DNA from: Candidatus Zhuqueibacterota bacterium | GTDB taxonomy: Bacteria; Zhuqueibacterota; Zhuqueibacteria; Thermofontimicrobiales; Thermofontimicrobiaceae | Direction: 5' to 3' | NCBI GenBank assembly: GCA_016783825.1 | Contig: JADHVV010000005.1 | Coordinates: 1-56,834, forward strand | Length of the DNA: 56,834 nucleotides | Shown here: in pieces, positions 7,813-16,192 of the stretch | Layout of the letters: the number at the start of each line of letters is the position of its first letter | Numbering within the stretch: position 1 is the first letter of the stretch | Position numbers and translations under genes: made by a program | The notes under the pieces: generated by a model | What the model saw: only the letters and a program-made list of their open reading frames with translations | Told to the model about the DNA's origin: nothing | The model's database searches: none

Positions 7813-9306
7813 TTAGAATTTCCACTTTATCTTTTTGATATATTGCTTTAGACTATTAATCTCGTTAGTTTCAAAAAATCCTGAAAAATATAGTAAAACG
7901 ATATAAGACAATAGTAACAGGATTTTTGTTAGGTAGACAAACGGAAGATTAATATAAGAATAAATCGAATAAATCACAGCACTGAATAATAATATTTTTA
8001 GTAATTTCCCAAATTCGTAATCAATTGGGTAATATTTTCGGGATAAAAAATAAATAAAAATTGCCATAAAAACAAATGAAATAATAGTAGAATAAGCAGC
8101 ACCCATGATATCAAACATTGGGATTAATATAAAATTTCCGATGATATTTACAACCGCGCCGCTGCCAGTTATTAATACTAACAGCTTTGTCTTTTCTTTC
8201 AAATAAATGCCAACCAAAAAATTCAAATATAAACCATAAGCAATATAAGCTAAAACAATGAATGGGACGATTACGGTGCTTCCCCAATATTGCTCACCAA
8301 AAATCGTTAATCCAAAAATACGTATTCGAACAATTTGGTTTATGTAAAAGGTGACAGCTAAAAATATAACACTGCAAATAAGGGAAAAATAGGTTAAAAT
8401 TTTTGAAAATATTTCTTTTGCATTCTCTTGTTTTGCAGTTGAAATAAAAAAAGGTATCCAGGCAAATTGAAAACCATTGATGAACATTTTCACTATCAAT
8501 CCCAGCTTATACCCGGCGCCATAATCTGCAGATGCTTCCATCCCAATAAATTCTTTTACAAATATTTTGTCGATTGAATTCATGAGAACCACGGACATTG
8601 TTGCTGGGATAAATGGAAGTCCGAACTGTAGCATTTTGTTCAGCAAGTTAAGTGATATTCCATGTTTCAGATGCTTCAAGGTGACGGGCAATAAAAATAA
8701 AAAGATCAATACTGAAGAAAAAATATTGGCTAAAAAGATACCTCTTACTCCCATTTGCCAACGTGCTACAAAAATAACATTAAAAATTAAATTCAATCCA
8801 ACATTCATAACGCTGAAAAATGCAAAACTTGCTGACTTTTCTTCGGCGCGCAGAATATTAAATGAGAGAAGAACAAGCGCATCAAATGTAAGGATGCCTA
8901 AACTAAAGACGATCAAATGGGAAAAGTCAACTGACTCGAACAGTAATTTAGCCACCGGGTTTTGAAAAATGAATAAAATTGCAGACAAAGTAATGGACGT
9001 GAAAATCGTGGAAAAGAAAGCAGTAGAGAAAAATCTATTTTTTTTCTCTTCATCAGGTTCCTGAATATAATATTGTAAGCAGGCAGTATTTAATCCATAA
9101 GAATAGATGATTGATGCAATCGCCAGAAATGCAAATAGTTGTGTCGCTATACCGTACTCAAACTTGTTTACATAATTAGTGTGAACAGGGAGTAAAAGGA
9201 TACTCAAAGATTTGGTAATAACATGCCCAACTCCGTAAATCGCCGAATGCCTGGTCAACTTTACTATTGATTTAATTTTAGATTCACCTGGCATTATAAC
9301 GGCCAT
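7813..9306 (-). CDS. Polysaccharide/oligosaccharide flippase (Wzx-like, MATE/PST superfamily)
   Basis: A protein of up to 497 residues with 12-14 predicted membrane segments spread along its length, typical of Wzx/PST transporters that flip lipid-linked oligosaccharide repeat units to the periplasm. The N-terminal TRHSAIYGVGHVITKSLSILLLPV is the characteristic first helix. Stop and start codons of the upstream deacetylase-like gene and an internal ATG (9294) overlap as TAATG, so translation may begin at MPGESK (493 residues) by reinitiation rather than at 9306. Neither start has a good Shine-Dalgarno. The neighbours are cell-surface polysaccharide genes. No Wzy-like polymerase is in the window. 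Confidence 0.9.
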   Translation of the reverse strand: MAVIMPGESKIKSIVKLTRHSAIYGVGHVITKSLSILLLPVHTNYVNKFEYGIATQLFAFLAIASIIYSYGLNTACLQYYIQEPDEEKKNRFFSTAFFSTIFTSITLSAILFIFQNPVAKLLFESVDFSHLIVFSLGILTFDALVLLSFNILRAEEKSASFAFFSVMNVGLNLIFNVIFVARWQMGVRGIFLANIFSSVLIFLFLLPVTLKHLKHGISLNLLNKMLQFGLPFIPATMSVVLMNSIDKIFVKEFIGMEASADYGAGYKLGLIVKMFINGFQFAWIPFFISTAKQENAKEIFSKILTYFSLICSVIFLAVTFYINQIVRIRIFGLTIFGEQYWGSTVIVPFIVLAYIAYGLYLNFLVGIYLKEKTKLLVLITGSGAVVNIIGNFILIPMFDIMGAAYSTIISFVFMAIFIYFLSRKYYPIDYEFGKLLKILLFSAVIYSIYSYINLPFVYLTKILLLLSYIVLLYFSGFFETNEINSLKQYIKKIKWKF

Positions 9307-10610
9307 TCAATTGGAATTAATGGAAACATAGCTATTTGATAAGTGGATTTTTTGACTATTTTAGGATTTATTTTTTGTTCATTGAAAAAGACTTCCACCT
9401 GTTTATTTGCCGGAATTTTAAAACTAATTCCCTGGAAATCATCAATAGATGGGGAAAAAAAAGAGCTGAATTTATTGATCCCATTAATGTTAATAACATA
9501 CTTGCTATCCGTATCAGAATATTGCCAATCCAGGTTCTGATTTACGAGATTATATGTTAAGATTCGACTTGTTGTTCCAATCCAGACTCGCTCGGAAAAA
9601 AATAACTCCGCCAAGTCTCGAAATCTATCTACGACTGCTTTTCCCAATGGTAAATTATCATTTTTGTTTTTGCGATCGCCAAGATGGATGTACAGAATTA
9701 AATAACCGTGTTTTTCAAGTAACCGTTTTAATACTTTGTCGCTCAATAGATCAGAGAAATCGTCCTGCCAATCCAATCTCCCATTGCCAAATCTTTTAAA
9801 ACGGAATATGGGTGTACCATCTCTCAATTTTTCATTTTGAATAAGCGCATTTTGAAAATCAATTGGCTGCCAGGGAATAAAATGTTTGTGTGAAATTTTA
9901 TTATATCCATTATCAAGGAGTGATATAATCCCTTTAGTGACACTTTTACTTTTATTTTTAAAACCCTTGTAAAGAGGACTTCCCCAGTACGCTTCACTCC
10001 ATTTGCTTTTTCTGTTTTGCCCAACAATACCGGTTAAAGACAACTCACAATCCCAGTAAAATTTTATTCCGTATTCAGATAATAAATCCGAGTGATAATA
10101 AGGTGAAATGTTCTTTTCATTCAAATCTGAAGGTTCATTAAGAATTTCACCTTTACCCGATGAAAAAGCACCGATATTCTGTACACTTTCAACGCCGCCA
10201 TGATTTGTCCAAACCTTTAATTTCAAACCATATTTATCCAGTTCTTCAATTGCCTGAAGCGCCAATTTCCTGGAAAAATCCTGGGGGGAAGTAAAATTAC
10301 CATAACTATGAAGAACATCAATTATCCCCGCACGGATCAAATCACGAATCGCAGGGGCGTTTTTGGATTTTCTGCCTTTAAAATCTTTGAAATAAGAGAA
10401 TGCTGCATTCGCATTTCCCTCTTTGTCATACATCCAGAACGAATCGCCAACAGGCAGTGACAAGCCTCGTCCGAGAGCTGTTTTTTGATTTGAATTTAAA
10501 AATTTATGGATCGTTAAAAAATTATCCCATGATGTACTGTCAATGTCGCTGCAAATTGCTAAGGCAGCCTGAAAAGGATAGGGAAATTTTAAAAGCTCAA
10601 TATTGTTCAT
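9294..10610 (-). CDS. Polysaccharide deacetylase-fold protein (NodB/glycoside hydrolase-like), uncertain
   Basis: A 438-residue soluble protein with no signal peptide. The N-terminal AALAICSDIDSTSWDNFLTIHKFLN has the Asp-Asp-like metal pair position of polysaccharide deacetylase barrels. VLHSYGNF and VWTNHGGVESVQNIGAF could supply barrel-strand His residues. The C-terminal 100 residues (from about 340) look like a small beta domain. It overlaps the flippase by the TAATG junction, and the hexapeptide acyltransferase stop lies 7 bp from its start on the upstream side. A role in trimming or editing surface polysaccharide is inferred from context. The fold call is by motif resemblance only. Confidence 0.55.
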   Translation of the reverse strand: MNNIELLKFPYPFQAALAICSDIDSTSWDNFLTIHKFLNSNQKTALGRGLSLPVGDSFWMYDKEGNANAAFSYFKDFKGRKSKNAPAIRDLIRAGIIDVLHSYGNFTSPQDFSRKLALQAIEELDKYGLKLKVWTNHGGVESVQNIGAFSSGKGEILNEPSDLNEKNISPYYHSDLLSEYGIKFYWDCELSLTGIVGQNRKSKWSEAYWGSPLYKGFKNKSKSVTKGIISLLDNGYNKISHKHFIPWQPIDFQNALIQNEKLRDGTPIFRFKRFGNGRLDWQDDFSDLLSDKVLKRLLEKHGYLILYIHLGDRKNKNDNLPLGKAVVDRFRDLAELFFSERVWIGTTSRILTYNLVNQNLDWQYSDTDSKYVININGINKFSSFFSPSIDDFQGISFKIPANKQVEVFFNEQKINPKIVKKSTYQIAMFPLIPIEWPL

Positions 10611-10616
10611 TTAAGA

Positions 10617-11135
10617 TTACTTTCTTTCCCCGATTTGTTTAGCAGGTACTCCACCAACAATGGTATAAGGCTGAACACTCTTTGTAACCACCGATCCTGC
10701 GGCAACTACAGCACCATTGCCGATTTCAATCCCGGGGAGAATAATTGAATATGCTCCCAACCAGACATCAGAACCAATATTTATATCCTGTTCAACGCCG
10801 TCCTGATCCCTAATTAGCTGTTCCTTTTTCAGTCCATGATTGTCAGAAGTAATAAATGATCCCGGCCCTATAATTGTATTATCACCCACTGTAACTTTTG
10901 ATTTTTTACCAGCCCAGATATAAACATTTCTTTGAACATGTACATTATCTCCCAGGAAAATATTTTCGGAATAAGCCAAAGACGCAGATGGACGCACATT
11001 GGTTTTCTTCCCACAAGCGCCCAAATGTTTTATGCCATAAACATTATCTGTGAAGAACAAGGCAATGAACTGTCTCAATTGAAACCAAAATACTTTTGAA
11101 AAAATAAGTGATAAATACTTAATAATTTTTTTCAC
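10617..11135 (-). CDS. Hexapeptide-repeat (left-handed beta-helix) O-acyltransferase
   Basis: A 172-residue member of the LbH acyltransferase family (maltose/galactoside O-acetyltransferase-like). Repeating hexads run through NIFLGDNVHVQRNVYIWAG, VTVGDNTIIGPGSFITSDNHG, INIGSDVWLGAYSIILPG and IGNGAVVAAGSVVTKSV, ending in the usual PYTIVGGVPAKQIG. The SDNHG segment carries the likely catalytic His. A hydrophobic stretch in the first 30 residues may tether it to the membrane. It would transfer an acetyl or similar group from acyl-CoA to a sugar of the polysaccharide made by neighbouring genes. The substrate is unknown. Confidence 0.88.
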   Translation of the reverse strand: MKKIIKYLSLIFSKVFWFQLRQFIALFFTDNVYGIKHLGACGKKTNVRPSASLAYSENIFLGDNVHVQRNVYIWAGKKSKVTVGDNTIIGPGSFITSDNHGLKKEQLIRDQDGVEQDINIGSDVWLGAYSIILPGIEIGNGAVVAAGSVVTKSVQPYTIVGGVPAKQIGERK

Positions 11136-11144
11136 AACAACTCC

Positions 11145-12011
11145 TCAGATTTGGACTACCAGTTTTTGATGAACTTTTTTCAAAAACCATTTGAAATTTG
11201 AGAAAGGAGAGAATAGATATTTTTGCCATCGTTCAGCAAATTGTTTAAAAAACGGATCATTAGTTATTCGAAATAATGATTCCAACTGTTTAATATGGAT
11301 TCGATGATAAAACTTTGCAGTTAAGCGGCGTGGATTTGCAAGCTCATAATAAGACCAATAACCACTGTCATATCGAAACATATTTTCTTTCAAACTTTCA
11401 ATAAACAGGTGAAATTTTTTTTGAGCGTCCTTATCCTGCAAATAAACGAAATAATCATAAACACCAAAAATCGCAAAGATAAATCCGTTTAAGACAGAGG
11501 AACGTTTTGAAGATGATGGGTATTCTTCAATTAATGGCAAACCGTCAGGAAATTCTGAAATAATCCCACCATCCTTTACCTTCACGTCAAAAATTCTCCA
11601 AGCAGCTTGAGCTGCTTCTAAATATTTTTTTTCACCCGAAATTTGAAACGCACGCAGTAAAACAGATATTGCTTGTCCCTGTGCCATTCCTGAAATCCAT
11701 GGCGCTTTAATATCGTAAAATGGGAGATCAAATTGATAAAACCAAACCGCAGACTTGTTTGGCCCATCTTTAGCATGTTCCAACAACCAATTTGCCTGGG
11801 ATAAAAAAATATCTTTGGATAAAGAAGATGAAGTTCTTAAATAATTATTAAAATGAAATAAACCATATTGGCATACTGTGATCGGATTATGTTTCCAACC
11901 AGGTAACCTGTGAAAACGACTTAACGGCACTCCATTATCATCAAATTCATACTCAGAAAAATCTTCGCCGAGGCGTTTATTCAAATCAATATAGTAAAAT
12001 CCTAATTTCAT
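11145..12011 (-). CDS. D-glucuronyl C5-epimerase C-terminal domain protein
   Basis: A 288-residue protein resembling the C-terminal alpha/alpha-barrel domain of heparosan/heparan D-glucuronyl C5-epimerase, which converts GlcA to L-IdoA within a polymer. Supporting motifs are WISGMAQGQAISVLLRAF, EYPSSSKRSSVLNGFIFAIFG and RRLTAKFYHRIHIKQLESL, which match the conserved substrate-binding regions. It lacks the N-terminal domain of the animal enzyme and has no signal peptide, so action may be cytoplasmic on a lipid-linked chain. Its ATG overlaps the nitrilase TGA by 4 bp, giving translational coupling. Activity is inferred; related bacterial proteins include non-epimerase barrel enzymes. Confidence 0.75.
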   Translation of the reverse strand: MKLGFYYIDLNKRLGEDFSEYEFDDNGVPLSRFHRLPGWKHNPITVCQYGLFHFNNYLRTSSSLSKDIFLSQANWLLEHAKDGPNKSAVWFYQFDLPFYDIKAPWISGMAQGQAISVLLRAFQISGEKKYLEAAQAAWRIFDVKVKDGGIISEFPDGLPLIEEYPSSSKRSSVLNGFIFAIFGVYDYFVYLQDKDAQKKFHLFIESLKENMFRYDSGYWSYYELANPRRLTAKFYHRIHIKQLESLFRITNDPFFKQFAERWQKYLFSPFSNFKWFLKKVHQKLVVQI

Positions 12012-12793
12012 TCGTACATCCGGATGCGACGGTCATTGAAAATATCATTATTTTCTGTTATATATTTATTTTTTGCCAACAAAGGATCTATTTCACATAC
12101 AAATGTCTGCTCTTCTTTCGCTTTTGCCCGGTGAATTATTTCGCCCAAACAACCGGTAATTTGACTGCAACCGGAAAATTTCAGTTCCTGCCCATTTCGT
12201 ACTTCTTTTCCAATACGATTGGCAGTAATTGCAAATACTCTATTCTCAATGCATCTCGTAACCATAGCATCTTGACAAAATGGAAGCACTAAATTTGACG
12301 GATGACAAATAATATCAGCGCCGCGCAAAGCCAATGTTCGTGTTGCTTCCGGGAAAATCCAATCAAAACAGATCATTACACCAATTTTTGCAGTTCCAAT
12401 ATCCCACACTTGAAATGGTAAATTTCCCGGAGCAAACCATTTCTTTTCATTATCAAATAAATGAATCTTTCGATAAAAACCGATAACTTTACCCTCTTTG
12501 ACAACAACAGCCGAATTATAAAAATGATTTTTATCTTTTTCAGCCAACCCGGCTACAATGGTACAATTATTTTCGTTTGATAATTTTTTAAGAAATTCTG
12601 TAGTTACCCCATTGGGAATATCTTCTGATAAGTTTTCAACTTCGTCCTGGGAAGTGAATAAATAGCCTGTATTAAACAATTCAGGAAACACCCATAAATC
12701 TGCACTTTCATTTTTTATGAGGTGGGTAACAGTTTCGAAATTTCGATCCTTTTTTCCAAAGGCTATATTAAACTGAAGAAGTCCGATGCGCAT
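12008..12793 (-). CDS. Carbon-nitrogen hydrolase (nitrilase superfamily)
   Basis: A 261-residue nitrilase-superfamily amidase with the full catalytic triad: Glu in VFPELFNTGY, Lys in FYRKIHLFDNEKKW and Cys in GVMICFDWIFPEATRTLA. Such enzymes hydrolyse amides of small molecules, and the best-studied relatives act on omega-amido acids or N-carbamoyl amino acids. The ORF track starts at a TTG (12823) whose first ten residues come from a repeat element. The natural start is ATG 12793, MRIGLLQFN, which matches the family N-terminus. It leads the polysaccharide operon and is coupled to the epimerase gene by ATGA. Its metabolic role here is unclear. Confidence 0.9.
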   Translation of the reverse strand: MRIGLLQFNIAFGKKDRNFETVTHLIKNESADLWVFPELFNTGYLFTSQDEVENLSEDIPNGVTTEFLKKLSNENNCTIVAGLAEKDKNHFYNSAVVVKEGKVIGFYRKIHLFDNEKKWFAPGNLPFQVWDIGTAKIGVMICFDWIFPEATRTLALRGADIICHPSNLVLPFCQDAMVTRCIENRVFAITANRIGKEVRNGQELKFSGCSQITGCLGEIIHRAKAKEEQTFVCEIDPLLAKNKYITENNDIFNDRRIRMYE

Positions 12794-12810
12794 AATTAAT
12801 TTCCCATAAT

Positions 12811-12975
12811 CCAACCTGGACAAGCCAGAACCAATAAGCTAACTGGGTAATTAGTTTATTGGGTAATTGGGAATTCATAATATTGATTAATCTATTATTA
12901 CCCAATTTCCTTATTAGCAAATTACCTTTCAAGGGCTCTATTCTAATTTAGTAACTTTTTGCCCATTGTTTAACG
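12811..12975. repeat. Modular repeat element, copy 1 (cctggacaagccagaacc frame, gggtaattag core)
   Basis: The left boundary is cctggacaagccagaacc (from about 12815) and the right boundary is tttgcccattgt (12958-12969). The core is a hairpin of ggtaattagtttattgggtaatt-type words with a right arm attacccaatttccttattagcaaatta. The same core recurs at 13852-14060 and 35643-35835. The same left and right boundaries recur at 15838-15985 with a different core. It begins 17 bp upstream of the nitrilase ATG and so probably contains that operon's promoter. Confidence 0.8.
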
Positions 12976-13000
12976 ATTTCACTTTGTAGGATCTAAACTA

Positions 13001-13744
13001 TCATACCAGTGTCTTATTTATTCTTTTAATCAATTGAACCGCACGCTCGTTTCTTGGATTAATTTGCAAAAATTCCTTTAAAACTTCCAATGCTTTTTCA
13101 TTCCATCCGCTATCCACATAATATTCAGCTGCCATCAAGTAGGGATTTGCTGTTTTATCTTCACCAGTCAGTTTTATTATTATTGCATCATATTTCTCTT
13201 TGAAAATTGGTAAAATTTCCTCTCTATTATCGATAAAATACGAAATTAAATTGATATTTTCCTGGTGATCGGTTAACAATTGAATTAACAAATCAGCCCC
13301 TTGGTCAAACAACTCGGTAATTTTTCTAATGTTTGTGTTATAAGACTTTTTTGATTCCTGGTAAAATTCACTGTCTTTTTCATAATAATCGATTAAATAT
13401 TTAAGCTCCCTGGTAACCAGAACACGATGGAATAAAAGACCGATATTATTCATAAAATTTATTTCTCGCTCATTGGGAGTTATCTTATCAACTGCTTCAA
13501 AAATTTGTTTTTGGGGATTTAAAACTCTTTTGTAGATTAAATGGAAATTCTCTTTTGTTTCATATAAAATATCGCACATCTTTCTCAAATTACTAAAAGT
13601 TATCTGTTGCCGGGAACGATTTGACTTTAAACATTTACTGAATATCAAGAATGCATTTATGTACCCACTTATAATTTCCTGGATTTTCCAATCCTTTATT
13701 CCTGAAATATATGAGCTTACGTTGCTATCGTTATTCTCCGCCAT
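13001..13744 (-). CDS. Hypothetical protein with C-terminal TPR-like repeat
   Basis: A 247-residue, mostly helical, charged cytoplasmic protein that I do not recognise. The final 50 residues (NPYLMAAEYYVDSGWNEKALEVLKEFLQINPRNERAVQLI) fit one and a half tetratricopeptide repeats, which usually mediate protein contacts. The upstream part has long amphipathic helices without catalytic motifs. It is flanked on both sides by copies of the same repeat element (12811-12975 and 13852-14060). That isolates it from the polysaccharide operon and suggests an inserted or rearranged unit. No signal peptide or membrane segment. Confidence 0.7.
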   Translation of the reverse strand: MAENNDSNVSSYISGIKDWKIQEIISGYINAFLIFSKCLKSNRSRQQITFSNLRKMCDILYETKENFHLIYKRVLNPQKQIFEAVDKITPNEREINFMNNIGLLFHRVLVTRELKYLIDYYEKDSEFYQESKKSYNTNIRKITELFDQGADLLIQLLTDHQENINLISYFIDNREEILPIFKEKYDAIIIKLTGEDKTANPYLMAAEYYVDSGWNEKALEVLKEFLQINPRNERAVQLIKRINKTLV

Positions 13745-13851
13745 ACAAAATATCCTTATTTTTTGATTGCAAATTATTTTATGTGATCATTCAATATAAT
13801 AAAATTACTTCATATTTTCAAGTAAAATTAGATTTTTTTCTGGTAAAACCA

Positions 13852-14060
13852 AACCAGGACAAGCCAAAACTAATCAGTTGAGAATGACTTTGTAAACGAA
13901 TTGAGTCTTTTGTAACGCTCTAAAAGGTAACTTGGTAATTAGTTTATCGGGTAATAAGGAATTCATAATGCTGATAATTTTTTATTACCCAATTTCCTTA
14001 TTACCAAATTACTTTTCAAATGTTCTTTTTTTGTATTCCGTATGCTTATGCCCAATGTTA
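13852..14060. repeat. Modular repeat element, copy 2 (ggtaattagtttatcgggtaat core)
   Basis: Core arms ggtaacttggtaattag and ttattaccaaattac match copies 1 and 3 closely. The left boundary ccaggacaagcc and right boundary gcccaatgtta are diverged forms of the boundaries in copy 1. It fills the gap 13745-14081 between the TPR-like gene and the GIY-YIG gene; no gene is seen there. Confidence 0.8.
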
Positions 14061-14081
14061 AGGAATTTGTCTGTTCAAGAA

Positions 14082-15530
14082 CTAACAGTGATGGATTTTC
14101 TCCAGAAATAATTTATTTTCACTAATGTAACGGCGAGTTATTTCCAGGCACTTGTCTAAAGTTCCGCAATCATCCACATTAAAAAAATTCACCTTATTTT
14201 TATTCAAGTACAACCACCTCCAGATGATCTCTATTTGTTCCGAAGAAAAAGAATTCTCATTTTTACTATTTTTGAAGAAGAATTGTTGAACAGTATTTTT
14301 CAGCACAATAATATCAGGCTTGTCCTTATTAAAAGAATATCGTATTGCTGATTTTATTCCGTTAACTAAAAACAGGGTGATGGTGTTTAACATTTGAGAT
14401 GGCAGAAAAGCAATAACTCTCCTTTCTAAATATTTTTGTTCTTTTAAATGATGAATCTTGAATTGTCTATTCAATTCCGGTTGATATTGGTTTATATATT
14501 TATTTTCAAGCAGCAAAGCCTCCAATTCAGAACCAGTAGTTTCAATTTGTAAATCATAAATATCACTTAAAACTTTTTTACCTTTTTCGTCCACATCATA
14601 TCTATTTGCAAAATAAGATTCTACACGAGATTTCAGATTTTTAGCTTTGCCCACATAAAATACTTCACCTTCTTTATTTTTCATTAAGTATACACCTGGA
14701 GAAGATGGCAAATCTTTAATAAACTGCTCATCGAAATTATAGTTAGAAAAATTTACCCATTCAAATGTATCAGTTAAAAATATATTCAAATCTTCAATTG
14801 ATTCAATATTTATTTTTTTTAATTTATCTAATAATTCAATCCAGATATCAATAAAAAGATCAGTACGTTCAGAAAAATTTAGAGGTGAATGATAAGAAAT
14901 ATTTAATCCATCAGCAATATCTTCCACGGTTTTATTTTTATGACCAGGTATTAATTTCCTGGATAAATCTTTCAAATTTATTTTCTCAATCTCTAATTCA
15001 AATTTCCCATTCTGCCTGAAAAACCAGTTTAATCTATCCATGGTTTTACATGGCGAATCACTAACCAAAACAGAACCTGTTAGGCTCTCATAAATTGTAT
15101 CCAAATTGGTTAAAAATTTTCCATCAATTTCTGTTTGAGAGATTAGCGTTTCTCTCTTATTTTGAATTTCGTTTGAAATTTTAATTGGAATATCTATTGT
15201 GAATATTTTTTTAGATACCGGTTTAAAATTCTTAACTTGAGCAATCGCCAGTAAAACGGGCAATTCTTTTTTATTATTGATGGGAATAGTTTTGTATTCA
15301 ATGATTGAGAAGACAATATCATGCAAGCTCTGTTTTTTTTCTTGTTTTTTAACCGACCAAAAACCAGATTCTTCTTTCACAAATCGAACGTCATCTGATA
15401 ATATTGAATCAACAATTTTCTCTGCCTGGGGAATCGGTTTATCAAAAGTGTAAAAAAATTTTTCTAATATTTGCTCGGGTGTTATTGTCTCGTGTTTTTC
15501 AAGAAGGTATTTGTAGATTTTTTCTTTCAT
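14082..15530 (-). CDS. UvrC-type GIY-YIG endonuclease domain protein with winged-helix and degenerate DnaQ-like regions
   Basis: A 482-residue protein in three parts. Residues about 1-65 look like a winged-helix domain. About 70-250 follow the layout of a DnaQ/DEDD exonuclease (LVSDSP, LNLKDLSRKLIPGH, ISYHSPLNFSERTDL) but the metal-binding acids are largely absent. About 275-360 is an intact GIY-YIG nuclease of UvrC/Cho type: GVYLMKN, FYVGKAKNLKSRVESYF and the catalytic Glu in SELEALLLENKYINQYQPELN. Exonuclease plus GIY-YIG fusions are known in bacteria; here the exonuclease part appears dead. A DNA repair role is plausible. The C-terminal 120 residues are unassigned. The gene is flanked by related repeat elements. 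Confidence 0.75.
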   Translation of the reverse strand: MKEKIYKYLLEKHETITPEQILEKFFYTFDKPIPQAEKIVDSILSDDVRFVKEESGFWSVKKQEKKQSLHDIVFSIIEYKTIPINNKKELPVLLAIAQVKNFKPVSKKIFTIDIPIKISNEIQNKRETLISQTEIDGKFLTNLDTIYESLTGSVLVSDSPCKTMDRLNWFFRQNGKFELEIEKINLKDLSRKLIPGHKNKTVEDIADGLNISYHSPLNFSERTDLFIDIWIELLDKLKKINIESIEDLNIFLTDTFEWVNFSNYNFDEQFIKDLPSSPGVYLMKNKEGEVFYVGKAKNLKSRVESYFANRYDVDEKGKKVLSDIYDLQIETTGSELEALLLENKYINQYQPELNRQFKIHHLKEQKYLERRVIAFLPSQMLNTITLFLVNGIKSAIRYSFNKDKPDIIVLKNTVQQFFFKNSKNENSFSSEQIEIIWRWLYLNKNKVNFFNVDDCGTLDKCLEITRRYISENKLFLEKIHHC

Positions 15531-15616
15531 ATCTCAAAAGTAAGAAAAATATTTGAAAAATCAAAATGATTTTATTATACTTTTTAAAATGTAATACCTC
15601 AATTATTGGTGGTAAA

Positions 15617-15649
15617 AACTTTACTAAACCTTGAAGGTTTAGTAAAGTT
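15617..15649. repeat. 33-nt perfect palindrome (actttactaaacctt)
   Basis: A 16-bp perfect stem around a single central base. An almost identical palindrome lies at 51903-51935, where it contains the apbE stop codon. No U-tract follows. Confidence 0.8.
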
Positions 15650-15658
15650 GCTCTTTCC

Positions 15659-15830
15659 GTAATAGTTCGCCACCCTAAACTAATGCTGTCATTCCGGCAT
15701 GTTTGTAGCCGGAATCTCCGGATGTTTTATACTGTTTGCGCAAAATAAACGTCCAAAAGTTGTATTATAGAGATTCCGGCATTCCTCCGCCAGCTGGCGG
15801 ATCCAGTCGGAATGACAGATGAACTATTAC
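15659..15830. repeat. Inverted-repeat element with GTAATAGTTC ends and gtcattccgg core
   Basis: Perfect 10-bp outer ends gtaatagttc and gaactattac enclose gtcattccggcatg ... cggaatgac. The inner hairpin is the same family as those at 2062, 32971 and 51974. The outer ends resemble GTAACTGTTCAG at 33486. ORFs 15727-15987 and 15765-15980 run through this repeat and are not genes. Confidence 0.75.
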
Positions 15831-15837
15831 CTCTTTC

Positions 15838-15985
15838 CCAACCTGGACAAGCCAGAACCGACTGAAAAAGAATCTCACGCAAAGTCGCGAAGCCGCAAAG
15901 AAATCGCAAAGTTTTTTTAGATTTTCTTTGCGTAATCTTTGCGTTTCTGCGGCTTTGCGTGAATTTTTTTTTTTGCCCATTGTGC
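15838..15985. repeat. Modular repeat element, copy 4: same frame, different core (cgcaaagtcgcgaagccgcaaag)
   Basis: The left frame cctggacaagccagaacc is identical to copy 1 at 12811 and the right frame tttgcccattgt is also identical. The core, however, is a hairpin of cgcaaag-type words (cacgcaaagtcgcg / gcggctttgcgtg). This is direct evidence that frame and core are separable modules. Confidence 0.8.
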
Positions 15986-16192
15986 AAGAAAATAACTTTT
16001 TAGATACTAATACTGATCCAAGAATGATGTTTTACCTAAAAATGTAAAACCTCAGTTACATGTGGAAACAAGCACATTTACTTTGTGCCTTTGAAATATA
16101 ATTTCGAATGAAACATCAAGACGAATTTTTTAATGCAGTGATTTTTCTACTTCATTGTGGGATTGATAAAAAATCACCTGTATGACGTTATG

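Noticed and set aside
12811-15985. Integron cassette array with attC-like sites between the TPR-like and GIY-YIG genes
   Set aside because: The left and right frames are not complementary to each other, and no consistent RYYYAAC/GTTRRRY pair or integrase was found.
15727-15987. Two overlapping minus-strand ORFs of 86 and 71 residues
   Set aside because: They are translations of the gtcattccgg and cgcaaag repeats, with no coding character.
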